64,000 nucleotides of DNA. Origin: Neorhizobium petrolearium (GTDB taxonomy: Bacteria; Pseudomonadota; Alphaproteobacteria; Rhizobiales; Rhizobiaceae). The notes under the pieces were generated by a model. The model ran no database searches. It had not been told where the DNA came from and was given only the letters and a program-made list of their open reading frames with translations. Numbering within the stretch: position 1 is the first letter of the stretch; each line of letters opens with the position of its first letter. Below, piece by piece: positions 9,100-18,245 of this stretch. The stretch is taken from NCBI RefSeq assembly GCF_017873175.1, contig NZ_JAGGJW010000014.1, positions 62,001-126,000 on the forward strand, written 5' to 3'. The position numbers and the translations under genes are program-made.

Positions 9100-9978
9100 A
9101 TGTTCCAAGTGATAAGGCAAGAGCTGCCCCCTTATGGGCGCCGAAGCGAGTCCGTTGTGAGTGAGAAGGTCGTCAGTGGGATTTGGGAGAATATCGGGCT
9201 GGAAGGTCCTCCCGTACCCCCGATCCCGATGCGTCTTTACGGCGATATGGCAAAGGTGAAAGTGAAGGGAGCGCCGATCGTTCTCTACTTTCGCGGTGAT
9301 GCCTTTCAGGGCGGGAGGCTGGAAGAGGCAGAGCGGCCGGCAGGCACTGCGCTAATGGATGCCGGCGCGATCGTCTTGGAAGCAGACTACGCCAGGGGGT
9401 CCGACAGCCGGTTTCCTCAGGCTATGGAACATGCGTTTATGGCGCTCGCGTATCTGAGCACAAAGCGGAAGCTGTATGGCGGCTTGAGCAAGTCCCAGCT
9501 ATTCGTGGCCGGGGATGAGGCAGGCGGGAATATCGCAGCTGGCGTGGCGTTGAAAGCGCGCGACGTGTTGCCGGGCGAACTGAGCGGGCAAATACTGATG
9601 TCGCCGATGATCGACCCGATGATGGCGAGCAATTCGTTCAACCGGGCCGACGAGATCGGCATGGGGCAGCGCTGGGCGGAAGGTTGGAGCCACTATCTGC
9701 GCTCTGCATGCGGCTTCCAGCATCCTTATGCCGCACCGTGCCTCTGTTCGCGGCTTTCGGGTGTCGCCCCAGCGCTGATCGTGACATCGGAGGATGATCC
9801 GCTGCGCGATGAGGCGATCGGTTACGCTGAGCGGCTGTCAGCGTCGGGCGTATCGGTTAGGCAGAAGGTTTTCCCGGTCGGCTGCGGCTGGACGGGCATT
9901 TACAAGGGCGGCAGCGGAAAATGGATGGAGACACTTTGCTCCGAGTTTACCGGCTTCGTCCACGAATTGAGTGCATAG
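9100..9978 (+). CDS. Alpha/beta-hydrolase fold protein lacking catalytic residues (HSL-like pseudoenzyme)
   Basis: 292 residues with the layout of the hormone-sensitive-lipase esterase family: a beta strand ending in VLYFRGDAF where HGGG is expected, the nucleophile elbow near residue 140 and the acid motif SEDDPLRDEA near 228. The elbow reads GDEAGGN, so the nucleophile Ser is Glu140. The C-terminal catalytic His (usually HGF) is replaced by CGWTG, and the oxyanion HGGG is lost. The fold is therefore kept but esterase activity is unlikely. No clear Shine-Dalgarno precedes the ATG, so the start is uncertain. It is 57 bases before the RND adaptor gene, on the same strand. Confidence 0.75.
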   Translation: MFQVIRQELPPYGRRSESVVSEKVVSGIWENIGLEGPPVPPIPMRLYGDMAKVKVKGAPIVLYFRGDAFQGGRLEEAERPAGTALMDAGAIVLEADYARGSDSRFPQAMEHAFMALAYLSTKRKLYGGLSKSQLFVAGDEAGGNIAAGVALKARDVLPGELSGQILMSPMIDPMMASNSFNRADEIGMGQRWAEGWSHYLRSACGFQHPYAAPCLCSRLSGVAPALIVTSEDDPLRDEAIGYAERLSASGVSVRQKVFPVGCGWTGIYKGGSGKWMETLCSEFTGFVHELSA

Positions 9979-10035
9979 CATATTATATTTGAAGGAAGAT
10001 CGCGGCCTGCTCCCTGGGCCGTAAGGAGAGTAGCA

Positions 10036-11220
10036 ATGACATCGAAGATCAAGAACTGGGCCCTGTGGGGCACCGGACTGGGTACGGCCGCGCTGATTGC
10101 AGGGGCCTCCGTCTATCTCGACATACCGCAAGGGGCGAATGCTGCTCCTGCGACGGCTGCCGCGGCGGCACCGGCCGTTCCGGTGACGGTCGCAACCATC
10201 GAGCCGCGCAACGTCACTACCTGGCAGGAATTCTCCGGGCGCCTGGAAGCCGTCGACCGCGTGCAGATCCGTCCGCGCGTCGCCGGAACGATCCAGGCGG
10301 TGCATTTCCGCGAGGGCGGACTGGTGAAGGCGGGCGACTTGCTCGTCACCATCGATCCGGAACCTTATGAGGCGGCGGTCGCACAGGCCGAAGGGCAGGT
10401 GGCCTCCGCTGAAGCCAGGGTTCAGCTAGCCACGACCGAACTTGAACGCGGCAAGACCCTGGCGGCCAATAATACGATCTCGCAAAGCGATCTTGCACAG
10501 CGCCAGAGCACCAAAGGCGAAGCGCTTGCCAACCTCCAATCCGCGAAGGCGGAATTGAGGGTGGCTGAGCTCAATCTCGGTTATACCGAGATTCGGGCGC
10601 CGATTTCCGGCCGGGTCGGCAGATTGGAGATCACTGTCGGCAATCTCGTGGCATCGGGTTCGGAGTCCGCTCCGCTGACCACTCTGGTTTCCGCCGATCC
10701 GATCTACGCGAGTTTCGACGCCAGCGAAGAGCTGGTGACCCGGATACTGGCGCAGCTTCCGGCTCAGAACGGCGCTCCAGCAATCGAGCAGGTGCCGGTG
10801 GAAGTCAGCACGCTGGCCGACGGTGGTGCTCCGATCCGCGGTAAGTTGCAGCTTATCGACAACGAAGTGAATGCTCTGAGCGGAACGATCCGTGTGCGCG
10901 CGGTTTTTGACAACCCGGGTGGTCGTCTTATCCCAGGCCAGTTCGTGCGGGTGCGCATGGGCCAGCCGAAGTCGGAGGATCGCCTGATGGTCAGTGAAAA
11001 GGCCGTCGGCACCGATCAGGACAAGAAGTTCGTCTTTGTGGTCGATGCCAACAATACCGTCGCCTACCGGCAGGTGGAACTGGGCTCGGCGGTGGATGGC
11101 CTCAGGATTGTTGAAAAGGGGCTTAACCCCGGCGACCGGATCGTCGTCAACGGCCTGCAACGTATCCGTCCCGGTGCCGTGGTCGAGCCGCAGGACGAGG
11201 CCAAGGTCGCTACAAAGTAA
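10036..11220 (+). CDS. RND efflux periplasmic adaptor (MexE/AcrA family)
   Basis: 394 residues: N-terminal signal/anchor (about residues 8-36, no lipobox Cys), barrel-sandwich lipoyl halves around RPRVAGTIQAVHFREGG and TEIRAPISGRVGRLE, an intervening coiled-coil hairpin (about residues 110-165) and a C-terminal beta-barrel with the GDRIVVNGLQRIRPG motif. Adaptors join an inner-membrane RND pump to an outer-membrane channel. GGAG precedes the start (taaggagagtagcaATG). The pump gene follows after 125 bases; no outer-membrane factor gene is adjacent. Confidence 0.93.
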   Translation: MTSKIKNWALWGTGLGTAALIAGASVYLDIPQGANAAPATAAAAAPAVPVTVATIEPRNVTTWQEFSGRLEAVDRVQIRPRVAGTIQAVHFREGGLVKAGDLLVTIDPEPYEAAVAQAEGQVASAEARVQLATTELERGKTLAANNTISQSDLAQRQSTKGEALANLQSAKAELRVAELNLGYTEIRAPISGRVGRLEITVGNLVASGSESAPLTTLVSADPIYASFDASEELVTRILAQLPAQNGAPAIEQVPVEVSTLADGGAPIRGKLQLIDNEVNALSGTIRVRAVFDNPGGRLIPGQFVRVRMGQPKSEDRLMVSEKAVGTDQDKKFVFVVDANNTVAYRQVELGSAVDGLRIVEKGLNPGDRIVVNGLQRIRPGAVVEPQDEAKVATK

Positions 11221-11223
11221 TCC

Positions 11224-11248
11224 GCTGACCGGCTGCTGGCCGGTCAGC
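11224..11248. other. Hairpin between RND adaptor and pump genes
   Basis: GCTGACCGGC (11224-11233) pairs perfectly with GCCGGTCAGC (11239-11248) around a 5-base loop, three bases after the adaptor stop. No T-tract follows, so it looks more like an mRNA-stabilising or attenuating stem than a full terminator. Confidence 0.5.
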
Positions 11249-11345
11249 CTCCAAGACATCATTCACGTTTGTAGCCTGCAGCCCCGATGGACTGCAGGGC
11301 GGACGCTTTCCGTTTCTTGTTCAACCCCGGAGAGAGGGCTTTGAC

Positions 11346-14300
11346 ATGAATATTTCCAGGTTTTTCGTCGACAGGCCCGTCTTTGCGGCCGTGTTGTCGA
11401 TCCTCATCGTGGTCGCCGGCCTCATCGGCGTCAGATCGCTTCCGATTTCCGAATATCCGGAAGTCGTGCCGCCATCGATTGTCGTGCGCGCCACCTATCC
11501 AGGCGCCAACCCAACGGTCATTGCCGAAACCGTGGCCACCCCGCTCGAAGAGCAGATCAACGGCGTCGAGGACATGCTCTACATGTCCAGCCAGGCAACC
11601 TCCGACGGTGTACTGACACTCACCGTCACCTTCAAGCTCGGCACGGACCCGGACAAGGCCCAGCAGCTCGTGCAGAACCGGGTGTCACAGGCGGAGCCGC
11701 GCCTGCCGACCGAGGTGAGGGCGCTCGGCATCACGACGGTGAAAAGTTCGCCTGACTTTATCATGGTCGTCAACCTGGTTTCGACCGGCGACAACTACGA
11801 CATCACCTACCTTCGCAATTACGCAACCTTGAACATCAAGGACCGGCTCGCCCGTATCGAAGGCGTCGGCCAAGTGCAGGTCTTCGGCGCCGGCGACTAT
11901 TCCATGCGCGTCTGGATCGATCCGCAGAAGGCGGCTGAACATTCGCTGGCCGCCAGCGACATCAGCAATGCGATCCGGTCCCAGAACGTCCAGGCCGCAG
12001 CGGGCATCATTGGTGCATCGCCGAGCGTGCCAGGTGTCAACCTGCAGCTCAACGTCAACGCCCAGGGCCGCCTCCAGACGCCGGAGGAATTCGGCAATAT
12101 CATCGTCAAGAGCGGTGAGAATGGTGAGATCACCAGGTTGCGCGATGTCGCCCGCATCGAGCTCGGTGCTGCCGACTACACGTTGCGCTCGCTGCTGGAC
12201 GGGCAGCCGGCCGTCGCCGTGGCGGTCCTGCAGGCTCCAGGATCGAATGCGATCGAAATCGCCGACAACGTTCGCGCCACCATGGACGAGCTGCAACTTG
12301 CCATGCCGACAGGCGTCAAGTACGAGATCGTCTACGACACGACCAAGTTCGTGCGCGCCTCGATCGAAAAGGTCCTCGAGACCCTGCTCGAAGCGATCGC
12401 GCTCGTTGTTCTTGTGGTCATCCTCTTTCTGCAAACCTGGCGTGCCTCCATCATTCCGCTGATCGCCGTTCCCGTCTCGATCATCGGAACGTTCGCGGTC
12501 ATGTATGCCTTCGGTTTCTCGATCAATGCGCTGACGCTCTTCGGCCTCGTCCTGGCGATTGGTATCGTCGTCGACGACGCGATCGTCGTGGTGGAGAACG
12601 TCGAGCGCAACATCGAGAACGGCCTCAGTCCGCGTGACGCGACGTATCGCGCCATGAAGGAAGTGTCCGGTCCGATCATCGCCATTGCGCTGGTGCTGGT
12701 CGCGGTCTTCGTGCCGCTCGCCTTTATCAGCGGCCTGTCCGGCCAGTTCTACCGGCAGTTCGCGCTGACGATCGCTATCTCCACCGTGATTTCGGCGATC
12801 AACTCGCTGACGCTGTCGCCGGCGCTTGCCGCCCTTCTTCTGAAGGGCCATCACGCCCCGAAGGACGGACTGACGCGGTTCATGGATCTGATCTTCGGCT
12901 GGTTTTTCCGCGGCTTCAATCGCGTCTTCGGAGCGGCTTCCAACGGCTACGGACGTACGGTCGGCGGGCTGATCTCGCGCAAGAGCCTGGTGATGATCAT
13001 CTATCTTGCGCTCGTCGGTCTGACCTACAGCATGTTCAATGCCGTGCCGGGCGGCTTCGTGCCGGCGCAGGACAAGCAGTACCTGATCGGCTTTGCCCAG
13101 CTTCCGGACGGTGCGACGCTCGACCGTACGGAAGACGTGATCAAGCGGATGAGCGATATCGCCATGGAGCAGCCGGGCGTCGAACATGCCATCGCTTTCC
13201 CGGGTCTGTCGATCAACGGCTTCACGATCGGTTCCAATGCCGGCATCGTCTTCGCCGTGCTTGACGACTTCGAGAACCGCAAGTCACCGGAGCTTTCGGG
13301 CGGCGCCATCGCCATGGCGCTGAACCAGAAATATGCCGGTATCCAGGACGCGTTCATCGCCATGTTCCCGCCGCCGCCGGTCAACGGTCTCGGCACGACG
13401 GGCGGCTTCAAACTGCAGATCGAGGATCGCGCCGGCCTCGGCTACCAGACCCTCGACGAGGCGACCAAGGCGGTCATCGCCAAAGCTTACCAGACACCGG
13501 AACTCGCTGGTATCTTCTCGAGCTTCCAGATCAACGTGCCGCAGCTCTTTGCCGACCTCGACCGGGCCAAGGCCGAACAGCTCGGCGTCTCGGTGAGTGA
13601 TGTCTTCGAAACGCTGCAGATCTACCTCGGCTCGCTCTATGTGAACGACTTCAATGCCTTTGGTCGTACCTACAGCGTACGAGTGCAGGCGGATGCGAAA
13701 TTCCGCGCCAAGGCCGAGGATATCGGCCAGTTGAAGGTTCGCTCGCAGTCCGGCCAGATGATTCCGCTTTCCGCTCTGCTCAAGGTGGATGCGCAGACCG
13801 GGCCTGAACGCACGACACGCTACAACGGCTTCCTGTCGGCCGACATTAACGGCGGTCCGGCTCCGGGCTATTCGTCCGGACAGGCACAGGCGGCGATCGA
13901 GAAGATCCTCGACGAGACGCTGCCCTCGGGCATCGACTTCGAATGGACAGACCTGACCTACCAGCAGATCCTGGCCGGCAATTCCAGCATTGTCGTCTTC
14001 CCCCTGGCGCTGCTGCTCGTCTATCTCGTGCTCGCCGCACAATATGAGAGCCTAACGCTGCCGCTTGCGATCATCATGATCGTGCCTATGGGTGTTCTGG
14101 CCGCCCTGACCGGCGTCTGGTTTACCGGTGGAGACAATAACATCTTCACCCAGATCGGCCTCGTGGTGCTGGTGGGACTTTCGGCGAAGAACGCGATCCT
14201 GATCGTGGAATTCGCCCGCGAGCTGGAATTCGAAGGCCGCACACCGTTCCAGGCGGCAGTCGAAGCGAGCCGGCTGCGCCTGAGGCCGATCCTGATGACC

Positions 14301-14528
14301 TCCATGGCCTTCATCATGGGCGTGGTGCCGCTCGTCGTCTCCACCGGTGCGGGTGCAGAAATGCGCGCGGCCATGGGTGTCGCGGTCTTCTCCGGCATGA
14401 TCGGTGTGACCTTCTTCGGCATCTTTATGACGCCAGTCTTCTACATGCTGGTGCGTTTGCTTACCGGCAGCCGCCCCTTGCGGCAGCACGGCACGGAGGC
14501 GGCGCCCGCTCTCTCTCCAGCGGAGTAA
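11346..14528 (+). CDS. RND multidrug efflux pump, inner-membrane subunit (MexF/AcrB family)
   Basis: 1060 residues, the normal HAE1-RND length. It begins MNISRFFVDRPVFAAV and keeps the proton-relay residues: the Asp pair in GIVVDDAIVVVENVER (about residues 410-411, TM4) and the Lys in GLSAKNAILIVEFARE (TM10). Two large periplasmic loops follow TM1 and TM7. It exports drugs, solvents or signalling molecules by proton antiport as a trimer. GAGAG lies ahead of the ATG. It forms a transcription unit with the adaptor; its sequence is closest in style to MexF-like pumps. Confidence 0.95.
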   Translation: MNISRFFVDRPVFAAVLSILIVVAGLIGVRSLPISEYPEVVPPSIVVRATYPGANPTVIAETVATPLEEQINGVEDMLYMSSQATSDGVLTLTVTFKLGTDPDKAQQLVQNRVSQAEPRLPTEVRALGITTVKSSPDFIMVVNLVSTGDNYDITYLRNYATLNIKDRLARIEGVGQVQVFGAGDYSMRVWIDPQKAAEHSLAASDISNAIRSQNVQAAAGIIGASPSVPGVNLQLNVNAQGRLQTPEEFGNIIVKSGENGEITRLRDVARIELGAADYTLRSLLDGQPAVAVAVLQAPGSNAIEIADNVRATMDELQLAMPTGVKYEIVYDTTKFVRASIEKVLETLLEAIALVVLVVILFLQTWRASIIPLIAVPVSIIGTFAVMYAFGFSINALTLFGLVLAIGIVVDDAIVVVENVERNIENGLSPRDATYRAMKEVSGPIIAIALVLVAVFVPLAFISGLSGQFYRQFALTIAISTVISAINSLTLSPALAALLLKGHHAPKDGLTRFMDLIFGWFFRGFNRVFGAASNGYGRTVGGLISRKSLVMIIYLALVGLTYSMFNAVPGGFVPAQDKQYLIGFAQLPDGATLDRTEDVIKRMSDIAMEQPGVEHAIAFPGLSINGFTIGSNAGIVFAVLDDFENRKSPELSGGAIAMALNQKYAGIQDAFIAMFPPPPVNGLGTTGGFKLQIEDRAGLGYQTLDEATKAVIAKAYQTPELAGIFSSFQINVPQLFADLDRAKAEQLGVSVSDVFETLQIYLGSLYVNDFNAFGRTYSVRVQADAKFRAKAEDIGQLKVRSQSGQMIPLSALLKVDAQTGPERTTRYNGFLSADINGGPAPGYSSGQAQAAIEKILDETLPSGIDFEWTDLTYQQILAGNSSIVVFPLALLLVYLVLAAQYESLTLPLAIIMIVPMGVLAALTGVWFTGGDNNIFTQIGLVVLVGLSAKNAILIVEFARELEFEGRTPFQAAVEASRLRLRPILMTSMAFIMGVVPLVVSTGAGAEMRAAMGVAVFSGMIGVTFFGIFMTPVFYMLVRLLTGSRPLRQHGTEAAPALSPAE

Positions 14529-14540
14529 GCTCACCTCCGG

Positions 14541-14574
14541 TCGCGCGGGCTCTTTCCACCGGGAGCCCGCGCGA
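14541..14574. terminator. Bidirectional terminator hairpin between RND and SDR genes
   Basis: TCGCGCGGGCTC (14541-14552) and GAGCCCGCGCGA (14563-14574) form a perfect 12-bp stem with a 10-base loop in the 64-base gap between two convergent genes. The following CAATTTCCCTTTCCC is only moderately T-rich. Confidence 0.65.
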
Positions 14575-14592
14575 CAATTTCCCTTTCCCTAT

Positions 14593-15363
14593 TCAAAGCG
14601 CTCCGCCGTCGATGACGATCGTCTGGGCCGTCATGGCGGCGGAGGCGGTTGAGGCAAGGAACAGGCAGGGGCCGACAAGATCTTCCGCCACAAGCACCCG
14701 CTTCAAGCACTGGCGAGCGACCATCGCGGCAATATTCTCCTCCTTCAGCCAAAGTTCCTTCTGGCGTTCCGTTACGATCATGCCAGGCAAGATCGCATTC
14801 ACACGAATGTTCTCCGGTCCGAGCTTTCCCGCCAGGCTTTTGGTCAATCCGATGATGCCGGCCTTGGCGGTCGTGTAAGCTGGCATTTCACCCATATTGA
14901 GCAGGTAGGCGATCGAGGAGAAATTGACGATCGCGCCGCCGCCGGCTTTCCGCAGATGCGGAACGGCGGCTTGCGAGACAAAGAACATCTGCTTCAGATT
15001 GATCGCCTGGCTATTGTCCCAATATTCCTCCGTTACGGCTTCCAGCTCGTGGCGGTCATCCCATCCGGCGTTGTTGACGAGCACGGACATCGATCCGAGC
15101 CTGCGTGCAGCTTCGTTCGCTGCAGCCTTGGCCTCTTCGATGTTGCGGAGATCGGCTTTCACGTAGAGAACCGGATGGCGGGATTTCTCTGTCAGTCGCG
15201 CGGCCAGATTCCGGCTGACATCGTCGGCGATGTCGATGAAGGCGACCCGCGCGCCCTGAGCGGCAAAGCCTTCCACCAATGCTGCGCCGATGCCCGAACC
15301 GCCGCCGGTGACCAGCACGCCAGAATCGGCGAGATCCGGATGGGACACGGAAACCTGGGCCAA
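14593..15363 (-). CDS. SDR family oxidoreductase
   Basis: 256 residues, classical short-chain dehydrogenase size. It has the cofactor motif TGGGSGIG (about residues 19-26), an Asp after strand 2 (FIDIADD) suggesting NAD(H), NNAGWDD, and catalytic Ser and Tyr-x3-Lys (NFSSIAY then YTTAK). It oxidises or reduces an alcohol/carbonyl in the cytoplasm; the substrate is not evident. It is convergent with the RND operon and stands alone. Confidence 0.9.
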   Translation of the reverse strand: MAQVSVSHPDLADSGVLVTGGGSGIGAALVEGFAAQGARVAFIDIADDVSRNLAARLTEKSRHPVLYVKADLRNIEEAKAAANEAARRLGSMSVLVNNAGWDDRHELEAVTEEYWDNSQAINLKQMFFVSQAAVPHLRKAGGGAIVNFSSIAYLLNMGEMPAYTTAKAGIIGLTKSLAGKLGPENIRVNAILPGMIVTERQKELWLKEENIAAMVARQCLKRVLVAEDLVGPCLFLASTASAAMTAQTIVIDGGAL

Positions 15364-15533
15364 GACGTCCTCCCTTGCATTCGACCTAGTAAGACAGTTC
15401 TACCGTGCTGAAAAGGGAAGGCAAGGATGGCGGCAATACTTGTTTCAATCGATTTGCATCTTCATATGGTAGAGTTGAACCAAAACCGATTCCGGCCATT
15501 TATGCGTCGGATTCCCCCCTGAAGGATCTGCCC

Positions 15534-16217
15534 TTGTCTTTTGCCGCCGCGCCGGAAATCAAGCTTCCCCAAAAAGCCTACGCCGCCTTCCTTTTCGACA
15601 TGGACGGAACGATCCTGAATTCGCTTGCCGCGGCGGAACGGGTCTGGGGCCGCTGGGCGGCGGCCATGGGGCTCGATGTCGAAAGCTTTCTGCCGACCAT
15701 GCATGGCAAGCGCGGCATCGACACGATCAGTGCGCTGAACCTGCCGGGCATCGATCCGGTCGCCGAGGCGGATTTCATCCTGCGCGGCGAGATCGAGGAC
15801 GTGGAAGGCGTCGTGCCGATCCCGGGCGCGGTGGAGTTCCTCTCAGCCCTGCCGCCGGAGCGCTGGGCGATCGTTACATCCTCGCCGATCGAGCTGGCGA
15901 AGCGCAGGCTTGGAGCGGCCGGCATTCCCGAACCGCGCTATATGGTCACAGCAGAGGATGTGACGGTCGGCAAGCCCAATCCACAAGGGTACATCCTCGG
16001 CTCAGAACGGCTCGGCGTGAACCCGTCAGAGGCTCTGGTCTTCGAGGACGTGCTTGCCGGCATCCGGGCAGGAGAGGCGGCCGGCGCCGATATCATGGTC
16101 ATCACCGCCACGCATAACCATGAGATCGAGACCGGGCATTGGAAGATTCCCGGTTATCTCGATGTGACAACACATATTGCTGATGATGGGCGGCTTTCGG
16201 TTCGCTTCAAGGGCTGA
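15534..16217 (+). CDS. HAD family sugar-phosphatase-like hydrolase
   Basis: 227 residues from a TTG start with AAGGAT seven bases upstream. An ATG at 15405 in the same frame would add 43 residues of unlikely composition. HAD motifs are present: I FDMDGTILNS, II VTSSP, III KPNPQGY, IV FEDVLAGIRAGEAAGA. The cap domain follows motif I (C1 type), as in beta-phosphoglucomutase-like sugar and polyol phosphatases such as YfbT/GPP1. It probably removes phosphate from a small sugar phosphate. It stands alone, divergent from the SDR gene. Confidence 0.85.
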   Translation: MSFAAAPEIKLPQKAYAAFLFDMDGTILNSLAAAERVWGRWAAAMGLDVESFLPTMHGKRGIDTISALNLPGIDPVAEADFILRGEIEDVEGVVPIPGAVEFLSALPPERWAIVTSSPIELAKRRLGAAGIPEPRYMVTAEDVTVGKPNPQGYILGSERLGVNPSEALVFEDVLAGIRAGEAAGADIMVITATHNHEIETGHWKIPGYLDVTTHIADDGRLSVRFKG

Positions 16218-16440
16218 TTGTTTCAGCCGGCAAGGCATCGGCCAGCACTTTCTCGTGATAATATTGCACTTGGTGCAAAAATTTACTAACTTCGTTTTGG
16301 CCGCGGCGTTACCTGGGTCATTCGACGCGCAGCCAAGCTGTTTTTTTAGGACGGAGGTTCTTATGCCTTGGAATTGCCATGCAGGCTGTGAAGGTCGGAG
16401 GAATACGCGATCGCATTTTCACACCGGTGAGTCTCTGACC

Positions 16441-17118
16441 ATGAGAGCAGACGTCGCATTCTCCGATTTCCTGCATTTCTTCCGTTCCTGGATAAGCAAT
16501 CCCATGCGTGTTGCAGCCGTTGCACCTTCCGGCGACACGCTCGCGCGGCTGATGACCCAGGAGATAGCGCCGCTCGACGGGCCGGTGATCGAGCTCGGGC
16601 CGGGGACTGGGGTCTTCACCCGCGCGCTGCTTGCGCGCGGCGTTGCCGAGTCCGATCTGACGCTGATTGAATACGGACCCGAATTCGTGCCTGGCCTGCA
16701 ACGGCGGTTTCCGCAGGCGAGGGTGCTGCAGATGGATGCGGCAAAGCTCGCGCATGCCGATCTTTTCGATGGCGCAATAGCCGGAGCTATCGTCAGCGGG
16801 TTGCCGCTTCTTTCGATGTCGCCGCGCAAGGTGACGGCAATCCTCGGCGGCGCCTTCACCTATCTTCGTCCGGGCGGTGCCCTCTACCAGTTCACCTACG
16901 GACCACGCTGTCCCGTTCCGCGTCCGATCCTTGACCGGCTGGGCCTCAAGGCGACGCATATCGGCGCCACCGTGCGGAACCTGCCGCCGGCGAGCGTCTA
17001 CAGGATTTCTCGCCGTAAGCCATTGGATCTCGCGCGCGAGCGCCCTCAATCTCATTCCGAGACGGTGATACGCCCGGCCCCGAATACCGATCCTACGAGC
17101 GATGATCGCATCGGATGA
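16441..17118 (+). CDS. SAM-dependent methyltransferase, PmtA-like (phospholipid N-methyltransferase family)
   Basis: 225 residues. The start at 16441 yields FSDFLHFFRSWISNPMRVAA, typical of rhizobial PmtA-related proteins, followed by the SAM-binding motif VIELGPGTGVFTRALL (about residue 50) and a proline-rich PVPRPILDRLGL stretch. PmtA enzymes methylate phosphatidylethanolamine towards phosphatidylcholine; whether this copy does so or is a paralogue cannot be told from sequence. Its 3' end overlaps a TetR gene by 17 bases, implying co-transcription. Confidence 0.75.
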   Translation: MRADVAFSDFLHFFRSWISNPMRVAAVAPSGDTLARLMTQEIAPLDGPVIELGPGTGVFTRALLARGVAESDLTLIEYGPEFVPGLQRRFPQARVLQMDAAKLAHADLFDGAIAGAIVSGLPLLSMSPRKVTAILGGAFTYLRPGGALYQFTYGPRCPVPRPILDRLGLKATHIGATVRNLPPASVYRISRRKPLDLARERPQSHSETVIRPAPNTDPTSDDRIG

Positions 17119-17755
17119 AATGACGAAGGCGACGGGCAGGGAAACGGAAGGTAGACGCGAACGCAAACGCCGGCAGACCCGTGAGCGTATCGAACAGGCA
17201 GCAATCAGCCTATTCCTGGAGCGCGGTTTCGACGTCACGACCGTCGAGGACATCGCCGAACGCGCCGATGTCTCCAAGCGCAGCTTCTTCGATTATTTCC
17301 CCTCGAAGGAAGACGTTGTCTTTGCCTGGCAGGACGGGTTTGCCGAGCATCTGATGAGAGCAATCGCCTCCCGTCCGCTGGACGAACCGGTGGTCAAGGC
17401 CGTGCAATACGGTTTGACAAGCGCCATCGTTTCGGCCGCAGACGAGAGAGCGCTCAGGCTTGGCGAATTGATCCGGCGCACGCCGGTGCTCAATGCCCGC
17501 GATCAGTTCAAATATGCCAAGCTCGAAGCGAAGCTTACGGAAGCTCTGAAAGCCCGCAGCCGCAGCGAAAAAGAGAGCGAGCGCATGCGGCTTCTGGCAG
17601 CCGTGGTGATCGGCGCGCTGCGGGTGGCGAGCGAGCGGTGGGCCGCGCAGCCTCCAGGTGGCTCGTTGGAAACATTTGCGCACCGGTTCTTCGCCGATTT
17701 CTGGAAGACGCTCATAGACTTCGGCAACGAAGGACTGCAGATCAGACCAGACTGA
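17102..17755 (+). CDS. TetR/AcrR family transcriptional regulator
   Basis: 217 residues (211 if translation starts at the ATG at 17120). The TetR N-terminal DNA-binding domain is clear: RERIEQAAISLFLERGFD, TTVEDIAERADVSKRSFFDY, then FPSKEDVV. The C-terminal ligand domain resembles the MftR-like TetR_C group. It overlaps the methyltransferase gene upstream, so it may regulate that pair, and its end overlaps the convergent YqaA gene by 14 bases. Confidence 0.88.
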   Translation: MIASDEMTKATGRETEGRRERKRRQTRERIEQAAISLFLERGFDVTTVEDIAERADVSKRSFFDYFPSKEDVVFAWQDGFAEHLMRAIASRPLDEPVVKAVQYGLTSAIVSAADERALRLGELIRRTPVLNARDQFKYAKLEAKLTEALKARSRSEKESERMRLLAAVVIGALRVASERWAAQPPGGSLETFAHRFFADFWKTLIDFGNEGLQIRPD

Positions 17756-18179
17756 GCGTGGCTGCAGTCAGAACCAGATAGCGTATAGACTTGCCGATGA
17801 AGACGAGGATCAGGAAGATCGGCAGGGGTTCTTTCAGAACGCCCGCCGCGACGGTGATCGCGTCGCCACCGATCGGCAGCCAGCTCAGAAGCAGCGACCA
17901 TTTTCCATATTTCCGATACCAGACCTGCGCTCGGTCGAGCTTTTCGGGAGTGACGGGAAACCAGCGTCTGTCGCGGAATTGCTCGACGCCGCGGCCGATG
18001 AACCAGTTGACTGCCGCTCCGAGCGTATTGCCCACCGAAGCCGCTAGAAACAATCCAGCGAGTGAATACCGGTCAGACAGAATCAGGCCGACAAGGATCG
18101 CTTCCGACTGCATCGGGAAGATGGTGGCGGCGACGAAAGCTGCGGAAAAAAGGCCGGCATAGGCGGCAAAATCGAACAT
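17742..18179 (-). CDS. YqaA/DedA-like small membrane protein
   Basis: 145 residues with four or so hydrophobic segments, the GNTLGAAVNWFIGRG motif and the loop WYRKYGKWSLLLSWLPIGGD with Gly-Asp, as in the SNARE-associated/DedA superfamily (YqaA branch). DedA relatives flip or exchange lipids or couple to membrane potential; this branch is uncharacterised. It follows the secDF terminator on the same strand and so probably has its own promoter there. Confidence 0.85.
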   Translation of the reverse strand: MFDFAAYAGLFSAAFVAATIFPMQSEAILVGLILSDRYSLAGLFLAASVGNTLGAAVNWFIGRGVEQFRDRRWFPVTPEKLDRAQVWYRKYGKWSLLLSWLPIGGDAITVAAGVLKEPLPIFLILVFIGKSIRYLVLTAATLSLV

Positions 18180-18189
18180 GGGAGAGTTT

Positions 18190-18221
18190 CAATAAAAAGG
18201 GGGCGGATGGAGATCCGCCCC
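18190..18221 (-). terminator. Rho-independent terminator of secDF
   Basis: On the minus strand GGGGCGGAT, a 4-base loop CTCC and ATCCGCCCC form a perfect 9-bp stem followed by CTTTTTATT. It lies 25 bases after the secDF stop. Confidence 0.85.
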
Positions 18222-18245
18222 GTGCCATTGTCTGAGCCCGGCAGA

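Noticed and set aside
11685..13187. 500-codon open frame opposite the RND pump
   Set aside because: Pump motifs are complete on the plus strand; this is a mirror frame.
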